A stretch of DNA of 64,000 nucleotides, taken from contig CAZZFA010000009.1 of assembly GCA_964653435.1 (NCBI GenBank), positions 1 to 64,000 on the forward strand. The letters are read 5' to 3'. Numbering within the stretch: the stretch's first letter is position 1; each line of letters starts with the position of its first letter. Source of the DNA: CAZMVY01 sp964653435. GTDB taxonomy: Bacteria; Planctomycetota; Phycisphaerae; UBA1845; PWPN01. The position numbers and the translations under genes were made by a program. Shown here piece by piece: positions 45,214 through 54,198 of the stretch. The notes beneath the pieces are model-generated. The model made no database searches. It was not told the origin of the DNA and was given only the letters and a program-made list of their open reading frames with translations.

Positions 45214-46407
45214 CTACGATTTGAAGATGCGGTTGAGGAAGCTTCCCCTGCGCTCGGTCTCTTTCTTGTCGGGGGGCGGTTTGTCCGGCTGGCCGAGCAG
45301 TCGCGTCGCCAGTTCGCGGATCGCCGTGCGCACGGGGCTGTCGGGCGAGTCGGCCATGAGGGGATGGCCGAAGTCGAGCGAACTCGTCACGCACTGGTAG
45401 TCGTTCGGGATCACGCCGTAGACCTTCTTGCCGAATTGCTTCTCGACGTCTTCCGGCGCGATGCGGCCGACGTTCTTCTTGAATCGGTTGACGATGATGT
45501 GGATCCGGTCGTCGGGCATGCCGTAGTTCATCAGGGTGCGGTACAGGCGCATGGCATTCCGGACGGAGGGGACGATCAACTGGAGGACGAGGAGGACGGC
45601 GTCGGCCTGTTCCAGGGCGCCGAGGGTCAGGCGGTCGAGGCTCCGCGGCGTGTCGACGACGACGCTGTGGTAAAAGGTCGAGACCAGGCGCAGGATGGAT
45701 GCCGCGCGATCCGCCGTGACCAGGCCGGCCTCCTCGATCGTGTTGGGACGGGCAAGGACGGCGACGCCGCAGGGCAACTTGACGATTGCCGTCTCGAGCA
45801 GGGCGCGATCGATCTCGCCTTCCACTTCGCAAAGGCTGGCGATCGTGTGGGTCGGGGTGCAGTCGAAGTTGCTCGCCACATCGCCGAGCTCGAGCTGAAG
45901 ATCGACAAGGGCGCAGGTCTGCCGGGTGACGTGCGAGATCTCCATGGCGAGGTTGCACGCAATGGTGGTGGTGCCGACGCCGCCGCTGCCGCCAAGGACG
46001 CAGAGGCGACGGCCTGCCGGCGTGAGTTCGGCGTGCGGCACGACGACACGGTCCACGGCCCGCGCGAGGTCGGCGCGATCGATCGGCTTGAAGACGAACT
46101 GCTGGCAGCCCGCGCGCATCGCGTTGATGATCGTGACAGGTTCGGTGCGCTCGCTGATGGCGATGATCGGCGTCTTGGGAAACTGGGCGGCGACGGTCTC
46201 GATCATCGCGATGTGCTCGTCGGGGCTGGGGTCGAGGTGGAAGACCACCACGTGCACGGTGAGGCGGCGCAGCGCGTCGGAGAGGGAGGACTGGTCGGAC
46301 ACCTCGGTGATCACCTTGGTGTCGGGAAGGCCGTTGATCGCGGAGCGGAGCATCGCGCTGGCCCCGGCGTCCGCGTTGAACAGCAATGCGAGTCGTTCGG
46401 ATGTCAT
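45214..46407 (-). CDS. CpaE/TadZ-like ATPase with N-terminal receiver-like domain
   Basis: 397 residues. Residues 1-120 form a response-regulator-like receiver (VVVFHLDPSPDEH in the strand 3 position, FKPIDRADLARAV at the end). A ParA/MinD-type ATPase follows, with the deviant Walker A CVLGGSGGVGTTTIACNLA (136-154), in which the lysine of the second G-K-T is replaced by Thr as in TadZ/CpaE proteins, and a switch region LVDLQLELGDVASN. Known members localise Flp/Tad pilus secretion systems at the cell pole. No other tad/cpa genes lie in the window, so its partner system is elsewhere. A C-terminal Lys/Glu-rich tail is present. Confidence 0.85.
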   Translation of the reverse strand: MTSERLALLFNADAGASAMLRSAINGLPDTKVITEVSDQSSLSDALRRLTVHVVVFHLDPSPDEHIAMIETVAAQFPKTPIIAISERTEPVTIINAMRAGCQQFVFKPIDRADLARAVDRVVVPHAELTPAGRRLCVLGGSGGVGTTTIACNLAMEISHVTRQTCALVDLQLELGDVASNFDCTPTHTIASLCEVEGEIDRALLETAIVKLPCGVAVLARPNTIEEAGLVTADRAASILRLVSTFYHSVVVDTPRSLDRLTLGALEQADAVLLVLQLIVPSVRNAMRLYRTLMNYGMPDDRIHIIVNRFKKNVGRIAPEDVEKQFGKKVYGVIPNDYQCVTSSLDFGHPLMADSPDSPVRTAIRELATRLLGQPDKPPPDKKETERRGSFLNRIFKS

Positions 46408-46700
46408 ACCGTCACGGAGCTCCCTTGGCTGCCGGGCACATGGTCCCAGCTCTTCCTGCTGTTTTCGGCAAGGCCATGTCCGTATCAGCGACGCGGCGGC
46501 GGCCGCGTCGCCCTTTTCGAGTCCATCCGTTCGTGCACGGCCGGAGCCGGGGGCTTTCACCCCGCCGCTCCGTCGGCCGCCCGGGAGGGCCGAGAACGAA
46601 CGAGACTCGCGACCCGAAACCGGCCCGGGCGCATGTAGGTATCGGCATGATGGGGTTCTTACTTGGTTTTCCTTTCGGCGGGCGCGGGCCGGATAAGGCC

Positions 46701-46728
46701 TTGAAGCCGGCGGAAAAGCGCGTATCAT
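46701..46728 (+). promoter_or_regulatory. Promoter of the topoisomerase VI genes
   Basis: TTGAAG (46701-46706), a 16-base spacer and TATCAT (46723-46728), about 40-55 bases before the top6B start. Confidence 0.45.
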
Positions 46729-46769
46729 GAAGCGAAGGAAACCCGCCGGCAGAAGCCGGATTGCCACGG

Positions 46770-48743
46770 ATGGTAGAGCCATTGATGTCGCACGCCAAAC
46801 GATCGTCCCATAAGAAGGAGCCCGTTCAACTTACGCTGAGCTTTGCCCCCGCACGGGCGAAGGGCGGCACCCGGAGCGGCGGGCGTCCGGCGCCGGCGGC
46901 CGAGAGGCCCTCCGGAACGAGTCCGGCGCAAGACGCGTCGAAAGCCGGGTCGCAGCGGTCCGGGCGGTCACGGTCTGAACGTCGGCCCGCCACGGCCGAG
47001 AGCATGGCGCGGGAGCAGCGGGACATCTCGGTGGCGGAGTTCTTCGCGAAGAACCGTCACCTCCTCGGGTTCGACAACAAGCGAAAGGCACTGCTGATGT
47101 CCGTGAAGGAGGCGGTCGACAACTCGCTCGACGCCTGCGAGGAGGCCGGCTTCCTTCCCGATCTCGACGTGTCGGTGAAGCAGATCGACGAGGACCGGTT
47201 CCGGATCGCCGTAACCGATAACGGGCCGGGCATCGTCAAGGAACAGATCCCGAACATTTTCGGCAAGCTGCTCTACGGCTCGAAGTTTCATCGGCTCAAG
47301 ATGGCCCGCGGACAGCAGGGGATCGGGATTTCGGCCGCGGGGATGTACGGGCTGCTGACGACGGGACAGAGCATCCGGATCACGTCGCGGACGGGCCCGA
47401 AAAAGAGCGCGCACTACTACGAGATCCAGATCGACACGAAGAAGAACGCGCCGCAGATCGTCAAGGAAGTGACGGCGGACGTGGAGTGGGAGCACGGAAC
47501 GAGGGTCGAGATCGACCTGGTCGGTTCGTACAACAAGGGGCGGCAGTCGGTCGATGAGTACATCGAGCTGACGGCCATCGCCAATCCGCATGCCCGGATC
47601 GTATACCACCCCCCGGTGGGCGAGACGATCGAGTATCCCCGCGCGTCGGAGCAGCTTCCGCCGCAGACGGCCGAGGTGAAACCGCATCCCTACGGCGTCG
47701 AGCTCGGTGTGCTGATCAAGATGCTGCACGAGACGAAGTCGCACTGGCTCATCGGGTTCCTGCAGAGCGAGTTCTGCCGCGTCGGGGCGAAGGTGGCGGA
47801 GGAGATCTGCGATCGGGCAAAGCTCAGCCCGCGAGCGCACCCGAAGCGGATCGCGCGGCACGAGGCGGAGACGCTCTATAAGGCGATCCAGGAAACGAAG
47901 ATCATGGCGCCGCCGACGAACTGCCTGGCGCCGATCGGGGCGGAGAACATCCTGGCGGGGCTGCTGAAGGGGATCAAGGCGGAGTTTTACACGGCGTCGA
48001 CGCGGGACCCGGCCGTGTACCGGGGGAATCCGTTCCAGATTGAGGTGGGGCTGGCATACGGGGGGGATCTCGGTCCGGGCGCCGACGAAGAGGACGCCGG
48101 CGGCGGCAACGGAAACGGCGGCGGGCGCAACGGCAACGGGGCCGGCACGCCGACGGCACGGGTCATCCGGATCGCGAACCGGGTGCCGCTGCTGTACCAG
48201 CAGTCGGCGTGCTGCATGTTCAAATCGGTGCTGGATACGGACTGGCGGCGGTACGGGATCCCGCAGCCGGGCGGGGCGCTGCCGCAGGCGCCGATGGTAA
48301 TCATGGTTCACATGGCGAGCGTCTGGGTGCCGTTCACGTCGGAGTCGAAGGAGGCGATCGCCGACTACGATGAAATCCGCAAGGAAATCCGCCTGGCGGT
48401 ACAGGATTGCGGGCGGAAACTGCAGGCGTACCTCAACCGGCGGAAGCGCCAGCGTTACGAGGGGCAGCGGCGGAACATCTTCGAGCGGTACATCGGCGAG
48501 GTAGTGAATGCGTGCGCGACGATCAAGCGGATCAACCGCGAGCAGCTCACCCGCAATCTGCTCCTGATGGCACGAAAGATCACGGCGCGAGCGGACGAGC
48601 AGCTTGACGAGCACGGCAAGCGGATCGAGGCGGGCGGTAACGGAGACGGCGGCGAGTTTGGCGAGCACACGGTGGTAGTGGAGCGGCCGGGCGGGGTGGC
48701 GGCGGACGGGCTGTTTGAAGGGGCCGGGCCGAAGCGGGGCTGA
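46770..48743 (+). CDS. top6B: DNA topoisomerase VI subunit B
   Basis: 657-residue GHKL ATPase subunit of the type IIB topoisomerase. After a basic low-complexity N-terminus (~75 residues) the GHKL motifs appear in order: N-box EAVDNSLDACEEA (about 113), G1 VTDNGPGI (about 149) and G2 RGQQGIGISAAGMYG (about 179), preceded by the hallmark YGSKFHRLKMARGQQ. A helix-2-turn-helix region and transducer domain follow; a Gly/Asn-rich linker of about 25 residues interrupts the transducer near 438. The start is uncertain between ATG 46770 and ATG 46785. Topo VI is characteristic of Archaea and plants and sporadic in Bacteria. It is followed after 96 bases by the A subunit. Confidence 0.93.
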   Translation: MVEPLMSHAKRSSHKKEPVQLTLSFAPARAKGGTRSGGRPAPAAERPSGTSPAQDASKAGSQRSGRSRSERRPATAESMAREQRDISVAEFFAKNRHLLGFDNKRKALLMSVKEAVDNSLDACEEAGFLPDLDVSVKQIDEDRFRIAVTDNGPGIVKEQIPNIFGKLLYGSKFHRLKMARGQQGIGISAAGMYGLLTTGQSIRITSRTGPKKSAHYYEIQIDTKKNAPQIVKEVTADVEWEHGTRVEIDLVGSYNKGRQSVDEYIELTAIANPHARIVYHPPVGETIEYPRASEQLPPQTAEVKPHPYGVELGVLIKMLHETKSHWLIGFLQSEFCRVGAKVAEEICDRAKLSPRAHPKRIARHEAETLYKAIQETKIMAPPTNCLAPIGAENILAGLLKGIKAEFYTASTRDPAVYRGNPFQIEVGLAYGGDLGPGADEEDAGGGNGNGGGRNGNGAGTPTARVIRIANRVPLLYQQSACCMFKSVLDTDWRRYGIPQPGGALPQAPMVIMVHMASVWVPFTSESKEAIADYDEIRKEIRLAVQDCGRKLQAYLNRRKRQRYEGQRRNIFERYIGEVVNACATIKRINREQLTRNLLLMARKITARADEQLDEHGKRIEAGGNGDGGEFGEHTVVVERPGGVAADGLFEGAGPKRG

Positions 48744-48839
48744 GCGTCCGCCGGCGGGTTTTCGCCTTTTGAGGCGGTTGGGCCGCGAGCGGAAACGCAT
48801 CGGGGCATCCGGGATCGACTCTATCGGGGGTTCTTGCAG

Positions 48840-49955
48840 ATGGCACAGACCAGGGGCAGGCGTGACGGCAAGGCTACGGCCCGGAAGATCGAGGAGCTGG
48901 CCGAGAGCGTGGTGCAGTTCGCGAAGAAGCGGATGGATCCCTACGTGGACATTCCGTTGCGGACCCTGTCCAACGTCGAGTTCAACCCGAAGAAGCAGAT
49001 CATTGAGATGAAGTCGGGGAAGCTTCGTCGGAACTTCTTCGACATGAAGATGGCCAGGAGCTTCATGCAGACGCTCCTGATTGCTTCGGGCTGCAAGCAG
49101 CTTATCGACGAGGGCAAGACGAACAGCATCCGGGGTCTGTACTACATGACGAAGCACTCGATCCCCGGCACGAACGAGAAGACGTTCGACGACCAGGACG
49201 AGTCCGACCCGATCATCGAGGATCTCGAGGTTGCCCTTCAGTCGCTCCGGGAGGAGCTGCACGTATTCGCCAGCACGCGGGGGGCGCTCGTGGGGCCGCT
49301 CGTCTTCCGCGACTCCGGCGATACGATCGACGCCTCGCGGATGGGCAGCGGCGGCTACGCGATCCCCTCGATCGTCGAGCCCGACGTGATCCAGTTCCGC
49401 AAGTGCGGCGCGAAATTCGTCCTGCACGTAGAAAAAGGTACGATCTGGAATCGCTTCCGCGAGGACCGCTTCTGGGAGAAGCACAAGTGCATCCTCACCC
49501 ACGGCGAGGGCCAGCCCGCCCGCGGCACGCGGCGGCTGCTGCACCGTTTCCGCAACGAGCTGAAACTTCCGATCTACGTCCTGCTCGATAACGACCCGTG
49601 GGGGTACTACATCTACAGCGTGATCAAGCAGGGGTCGATCAACCTGGCCTTTGAATCGCAGCGGATGGCGGTGCCGGATGCGAAGTTCATCGGGATTTCC
49701 AGCTTCGACTACGAACGGTGCGGCTTGAGCGACGACGTGAAGATCGACCTGAGCGAGACGGACATCAAGCGGGCCAAACAGATCCTCGAATACCCCTGGT
49801 TCGCGGGCAAGAAGCCGTGGGAAAAGGAGATCAGGAAGATGCTTCAGAACGGCTTCAAGATGGAGGTTGAGGCGATGATCAACAAGCGCCTCACGTACCT
49901 CACGGAGGAGTACGTTCCGCAACGGCTTCGCGAGCCGAAGCTGTGGCTCGATTGA
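48840..49955 (+). CDS. top6A: DNA topoisomerase VI subunit A (Spo11-like)
   Basis: 371-residue DNA-cleaving subunit. The winged-helix region contains TNSIRGLYYMTKHS with the Tyr101-Tyr102 pair that includes the catalytic tyrosine. The Toprim domain follows with VEKGTIWNRF (metal-binding Glu) and LLDNDPWGYYIY (D-x-D). Length and motif order match archaeal Top6A. The ATG at 48840 is preceded by GGGGG about nine bases upstream; a TTG two codons earlier is less likely. Together with subunit B the protein would relax and decatenate DNA through ATP-dependent double-strand passage. All key residues are retained. Confidence 0.94.
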   Translation: MAQTRGRRDGKATARKIEELAESVVQFAKKRMDPYVDIPLRTLSNVEFNPKKQIIEMKSGKLRRNFFDMKMARSFMQTLLIASGCKQLIDEGKTNSIRGLYYMTKHSIPGTNEKTFDDQDESDPIIEDLEVALQSLREELHVFASTRGALVGPLVFRDSGDTIDASRMGSGGYAIPSIVEPDVIQFRKCGAKFVLHVEKGTIWNRFREDRFWEKHKCILTHGEGQPARGTRRLLHRFRNELKLPIYVLLDNDPWGYYIYSVIKQGSINLAFESQRMAVPDAKFIGISSFDYERCGLSDDVKIDLSETDIKRAKQILEYPWFAGKKPWEKEIRKMLQNGFKMEVEAMINKRLTYLTEEYVPQRLREPKLWLD

Positions 49956-50106
49956 CGGGGTGGGGACGTTGCAGCGGCGCAGCGGAGCGGTGCGTTCTTC
50001 TTGTGGCCGGGGCCCGGAGGTGGCTTGTGGTGCGCCGACGCTATAATGGCACGGTGGACGGCGGCAGCCCGCCGGCGTGAATCCGCTTTTTCCAGCGAGG
50101 GCGCGT

Positions 50107-51345
50107 ATGGACAAGCCGGTACGGCCGAAACTGCGAGTGGTCGACATCGTTGCCACCGAGCATAAGGGCCGGCGTATCCTGGCTCTGCATGATCCCGCGG
50201 GGATTGCCCAGGGGATCATGATGGTGTCGGAGCCGGTGCTGTTTCTCCTTTCGCGGTTTGACGGCGAACACAGCCTCCTGGAGATCCAGGCGGAGTTCCT
50301 CAAGACGTTCGGGGAGACCGTCCGCCTGGAGCAGATCGAGGATCTCGTCAAACAACTGGAGGAAGGGCATTTTCTGGAGGGGCCGGGCTTCGATGCGTAC
50401 CTGGCGAGTCTGGTGAAGGCGTTCCGGGCGGCGCCCACGCGCCAGACGCAGCCGGATGCGGGACTGGGGGTGGAACTGCATCAACTGCCGATCGCGCTGC
50501 GGGAGATCGTCAGCCAGGGCAACGCGGACGGCGTCGCCGGAACCGTGGTGGGGCTGGTGGCACCGCACCTGGATCTGCGGCGGGGGTGGGCGTGTTACGC
50601 GGATGCCTACAAGCTGCTGAGCCGGGCGAACCCGGCCAGGCGCTTTGTCATCCTGGGAACGAACCACTTCGGGCGTTCTTCGTCGGTGACGGCGACGGGC
50701 AAGAGCTTCGAGACGCCGCTGGGCACGACGCCCGTCGACCAGGCGTTTCTGGAACGGCTCAGCCGCCGGTGCGGCACGGATCTCTGCGAGAATGAGTTCG
50801 ACCACAAACGCGAGCACTCGGTGGAGATCCAGGTGCTGTTCCTGCAGTACCTGCTCTACGGGCAGCCGTTTACCATTGTGCCGGTGCTCTGCCCGGACCC
50901 GTGTGGGCCGACGGGTACGCGGCCGTACGACGGGCGCGGCGTGGACCTCCAGCGTTTTGCGGAGGCATTGGGCGAGGAGCTCCGGGAGGATCCTGTGCCG
51001 ACCTGTGTGATTGCAGGCGCCGACCTGTCCCACATCGGGCGACGATTCGGCGACAACCGGGATCTGGACGAGCCCTTCCTCCGGGAGGTGGAAGCTCACG
51101 ACCGCCAGGTGCTCGGGTACGTACGGGCGAAAGAGGCGGAGGCGTTCCGTCAGGCCGTGGCGGCGGGAGAGAACCCCACGCATATCTGCAGCGCGGGCTG
51201 CCTCTTCACATTGCTGGTTGCGCTGTGCCGGGCGCACGATGCGGCGCGGCTTTCCGGCCGCCTGCTCCGGTATCATCAGGCGGTGGATGCCGAGGCGGAT
51301 ACAGGCGTGACGTGTGCGGCGATGGCGTTTACGGTGGAGACCTGA
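50107..51345 (+). CDS. Memo-family protein (AmmeMemoRadiSam system B) with N-terminal PqqD-like domain
   Basis: 412 residues. About 1-110 resemble a PqqD-like peptide-binding domain (LFLLSRFDGEHSLLEIQAEFL). The Memo domain follows: LVAPHLDLRRGWACYADAY, ILGTNHFG, EHSVEIQVLFLQYL, VIAGADLSHIGRRFGD and CSAGCLFTLL, supplying the conserved His, Asp and Cys residues of the family. Memo proteins are related to non-haem iron dioxygenases; in bacteria they are often linked to AMMECR1 and radical-SAM proteins, which are not seen here. A TATAAT (50042-50047) lies upstream. The ATG at 50107 was chosen over a GTG at 50077. Confidence 0.8.
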   Translation: MDKPVRPKLRVVDIVATEHKGRRILALHDPAGIAQGIMMVSEPVLFLLSRFDGEHSLLEIQAEFLKTFGETVRLEQIEDLVKQLEEGHFLEGPGFDAYLASLVKAFRAAPTRQTQPDAGLGVELHQLPIALREIVSQGNADGVAGTVVGLVAPHLDLRRGWACYADAYKLLSRANPARRFVILGTNHFGRSSSVTATGKSFETPLGTTPVDQAFLERLSRRCGTDLCENEFDHKREHSVEIQVLFLQYLLYGQPFTIVPVLCPDPCGPTGTRPYDGRGVDLQRFAEALGEELREDPVPTCVIAGADLSHIGRRFGDNRDLDEPFLREVEAHDRQVLGYVRAKEAEAFRQAVAAGENPTHICSAGCLFTLLVALCRAHDAARLSGRLLRYHQAVDAEADTGVTCAAMAFTVET

Positions 51346-51479
51346 TCGCAAGGGAGCCGGGCGGGGACGGGTGGCGGATGTCCGTGCCCGTCCCTTGGCG
51401 GTCCCGGTTTCTCCTGGCGGCATGTCGGACATTGCGGTTTCCGTCGCGCGCGGGATGATTCTCTTTCTCCCGGAGTACG

Positions 51480-52559
51480 ATGTCCTTCGAGGAACTGGTT
51501 TCGGGCCGACGACGGGGTGCCGGGGCCGGGCTTCTTCGCGCGCTGTTGGCGACGGCATCGTATGGCTATGCGCTGGGCATCCGGTTGCGCAACCGCTGGT
51601 ACGATATGGGGTGGCCGGTGCGACGCCTGTCCGTGCCGGTGATATCCGTAGGAAACATCACGGTGGGCGGGACGGGTAAGACGCCCATGGCGCTCTGGCT
51701 CTGCCGCTATCTGCTCGGGCGCGGACTCCGACCCGCCGTGGTGAGTCGGGGCTACAAGGCGACGCGGGGCGCAGCGCCGGACGAGGCGGCGATGCTGGCC
51801 CGAGGCTGTCCGGAGGCTGTGACGGTGGCGGACCCGGACCGTCGCCGGGGGGCCGTGAGGGCGGTCGACGCCTGCGGCGCGGACGTGGTGATTCTCGATG
51901 ACGGATTCCAGCACCGGCGGCTGGGACGCGATCTGGACATCGTGCTGATTGACGCGACGTGCCCGTTCGGCTACGGCCGGCTGCTGCCGCGCGGACTCCT
52001 GCGCGAGCCGCCTTCGTCGCTGCGGCGGGCTGCACTGGTGGTGATCACGCGGGCGGATCAGATCTCCCCCGACGAACTCGCAGCACTGGCCCGGCGCGTC
52101 GGCGAGCTGTCCGGCGGCCGGCCGGTGGTGCGTGCGGCACACCGCGCGGCCGGGTTCGCGGACCTTTCCGGCGTGCCGGTCGAGGCGCCGCCCGTCTCGT
52201 GCCGCGTGTTCCTGTTCGCGGGGATCGCGCGGCCGGCGGCGTACGAGCGGACGGTCCGCGATATGGGGTTCGCCCCGGTCGCGGCACGCTGGTATCCGGA
52301 TCATCATGCCTACGGCCTGTGCGACATTGCGGAACTGGGCGAGCTGGCGCGGAACAGTCGGGCCGACGTGCTTCTCACGACGGAGAAGGACGCCGTGAAG
52401 CTGCCCAGGCTTGAAGGGCTGTGGCCGTGTCCTGTGCGGGCGCTGCGGATCGATATCGATTTCCTCGAGGAGGACGGTAGAATCATGGCCGCAGCGGTGG
52501 ATGGAGTCGTTCGTTCCGTCGAGGGGCGCCATGCCCGAGAAGAATCCCACGCCGGTTGA
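51480..52559 (+). CDS. lpxK: Tetraacyldisaccharide 4'-kinase (lipid A pathway)
   Basis: 359-residue membrane-associated kinase that phosphorylates the 4' position of the lipid A disaccharide. The N-terminal hydrophobic helix (ALLATASYGYALGIRLRNRWY) precedes a P-loop SVGNITVGGTGKTP (about 56-69), then SRGY (about 90), the DDGFQHRRL motif (about 139-147), and the C-terminal TTEKDAVKLP. All are signatures of LpxK. Its presence shows the organism makes lipid A and hence an outer membrane. The stop overlaps the next gene by 29 bases. Confidence 0.95.
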   Translation: MSFEELVSGRRRGAGAGLLRALLATASYGYALGIRLRNRWYDMGWPVRRLSVPVISVGNITVGGTGKTPMALWLCRYLLGRGLRPAVVSRGYKATRGAAPDEAAMLARGCPEAVTVADPDRRRGAVRAVDACGADVVILDDGFQHRRLGRDLDIVLIDATCPFGYGRLLPRGLLREPPSSLRRAALVVITRADQISPDELAALARRVGELSGGRPVVRAAHRAAGFADLSGVPVEAPPVSCRVFLFAGIARPAAYERTVRDMGFAPVAARWYPDHHAYGLCDIAELGELARNSRADVLLTTEKDAVKLPRLEGLWPCPVRALRIDIDFLEEDGRIMAAAVDGVVRSVEGRHAREESHAG

Positions 52560-53502
52560 TCTGAGGGGCCTGCGGCTGCGGTCCGTTCGCGAACGGCCGC
52601 ACCTCGTGGAGGTTTCGCGGTTCGCGAAGCTTCCGGGCCGGGGGGCAAGCGCGGCCGAATGGATTGATTCGTTGCCGGGTTTTCTCGGGGCGGCGCGCCT
52701 GCGGGAGGCGGCGGGGGCGATTCTTGCCGCCAGGCAGGCCGGACGCGAGGTGGTGTTCGCGTTCGGGGCGCACGTGATCAAGGTCGGGTGCGGACCGGTG
52801 GTGATCGATCTGATCCGGCAGGGCGTGGTAACGGCGATCGCGTGCAACGGGGCGACGGCCATTCACGACGTTGAGGTGGCCATGGCGGGGGCGACAAGCG
52901 AGGACGTCGGCGAATCGATCCGCGACGGGAGCTTCGGGATGGTGCGGGAGACGATGGCCTTCTTTGCCGAGGCAGCGCGGCGGGGCGCGTCGGGTGAGAC
53001 GGGGCTGGGGCGCGCCGTGGGAGAGATGATCCTGGAGGGCGGGCTTCCCCATGCCGGCCTCAGTGTGTTTGCGGCCGCCGCGCAGCATGGGATCCCGGCG
53101 AGCGTTCACGTGGCGATCGGCACGGACACGGTGCACATGGCAGCGGAGGCGGACGGCGCCCACATCGGACGGGCGTCGCTGACGGACTTCCGGCGATTGT
53201 GCAGCGTGGTGCAAGGGCTGGGGGCGGCAACGGCGGGCGGGGCGGGGGGCGTGTGGTGCAACATCGGCTCGGCCGTCGTGTTGCCGGAGGTGTTTCTCAA
53301 GGCCGTGGCGGTGGCGCGGAACCTCGGCGCCGATCTGGATGCGATGAACACACTCAACATGGACATGATCCGGCATTACCGGCCCGGGCAGAACGTTCTG
53401 ACGCGGCCGCTGGTGAAGGGCAGGGGGTTCGATCTCGCAGGGCATCACGAGATCATGTTGCCGTTGCTGCGGCAGGCGATCATCGAACGGCTGGGTGCGT
53501 GA
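52531..53502 (+). CDS. Uncharacterised Rossmann-type protein, deoxyhypusine-synthase-like
   Basis: 323 residues. The core has FAFGAHVIKVGCGPVVIDLI and AIACNGATAIHDVEVAMAG followed by TSEDVGESIRDGSFGM, a pattern reminiscent of the NAD-binding region of deoxyhypusine synthases, where a G-x2-hydrophobic strand, a Gly-rich loop and an E-D pair occur. The active-site lysine of true DHS is not evident. An alternative is an unrelated dehydrogenase-like fold. Bacteria lack the eIF5A substrate, although DHS-like enzymes such as homospermidine synthase exist. The gene overlaps lpxK by 29 bases and is followed by the pseudopilin gene after six bases, so it is part of an operon. Confidence 0.5.
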   Translation: MPEKNPTPVDLRGLRLRSVRERPHLVEVSRFAKLPGRGASAAEWIDSLPGFLGAARLREAAGAILAARQAGREVVFAFGAHVIKVGCGPVVIDLIRQGVVTAIACNGATAIHDVEVAMAGATSEDVGESIRDGSFGMVRETMAFFAEAARRGASGETGLGRAVGEMILEGGLPHAGLSVFAAAAQHGIPASVHVAIGTDTVHMAAEADGAHIGRASLTDFRRLCSVVQGLGAATAGGAGGVWCNIGSAVVLPEVFLKAVAVARNLGADLDAMNTLNMDMIRHYRPGQNVLTRPLVKGRGFDLAGHHEIMLPLLRQAIIERLGA

Positions 53503-53508
53503 CGGGAG

Positions 53509-54054
53509 ATGGCGGGATCGCTTCCTGGGATTGCGGTTAGCGGGTCGAACCGGCCGGCGCGGCGGCGGGCCATGACGGTTTTCGAAACGGCGATCCTGGC
53601 GGCGGTGATCGGGGTGGTGCTGTTCATCCTGGCGGGCGGCCTCGGAGCGATGCGGCAGCAGGCGAAGCGGAATCTCTGCATCCGGCTGATGACGCAACTG
53701 GGCGAGGCGCTGGCCGCCTATCACCGGCAGACCGGTACATATCCCCCGGGTGCGCCGGATTTATCGGCCGGTCCGGCCATCACGGCAATCCAGGCCGTGG
53801 ACGGCGCGGCCGCCGCCCTCAGCGCGTTGCCGGCCTCGCTGCATATTGGTGAAGACCCGGTAACAGGCTGCGTGGATCCCTGGGGGGAGGCGCTGCACTA
53901 TCTGACGACGACCGCGCCCAGCCCTCGCGACCGCCAGGAAGTCTTCGCCAACGGGGGGGTGCCCATCTTCGAGTCGGCCGGACGCGACCGCGATTTCGGG
54001 ACCGATCGCACGTCGTCGTCGGCGGACAATATCCGGACCAACGATCTGCGGTAG
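53509..54054 (+). CDS. GspG-like pseudopilin with atypical prepilin leader
   Basis: 181 residues. The leader ends in a basic PARRRA and is followed by MTVFETAILAAVIGVVLFIL, a hydrophobic helix with Glu at position +5, as in type IV prepilins. The residue at -1 is Ala, not the usual Gly. The globular part has a Y-x3-TGTYPPG motif and a C-terminal DPWGEAL ... DRDFGTD segment similar to the calcium loop of type II secretion GspG proteins. The start at 53509 is preferred over an ATG at 53572 because it supplies the leader. It would be processed by a prepilin peptidase and assembled in a secretion pseudopilus. No other gsp genes are present. Confidence 0.6.
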   Translation: MAGSLPGIAVSGSNRPARRRAMTVFETAILAAVIGVVLFILAGGLGAMRQQAKRNLCIRLMTQLGEALAAYHRQTGTYPPGAPDLSAGPAITAIQAVDGAAAALSALPASLHIGEDPVTGCVDPWGEALHYLTTTAPSPRDRQEVFANGGVPIFESAGRDRDFGTDRTSSSADNIRTNDLR

Positions 54055-54198
54055 GGTGCCGGCCGGCGCGTCTCACGCGTTTCCCATCGGCTCGGTGCTG
54101 ACGCCGGTCGCTCAAACATCCGATACCGATACCGATGCGGAATGGGTCTGGCTTGCGACGCGGCATCGCGGCCGGTTCTGGACAGGGGATACGCAATC

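Noticed and set aside
46968..50438. Open frame of over 1100 codons on the minus strand across the topoisomerase VI genes
   Set aside because: It is the antisense shadow of two genes with intact catalytic motifs; its translation is Arg/His/Pro/Leu-rich and matches no family.
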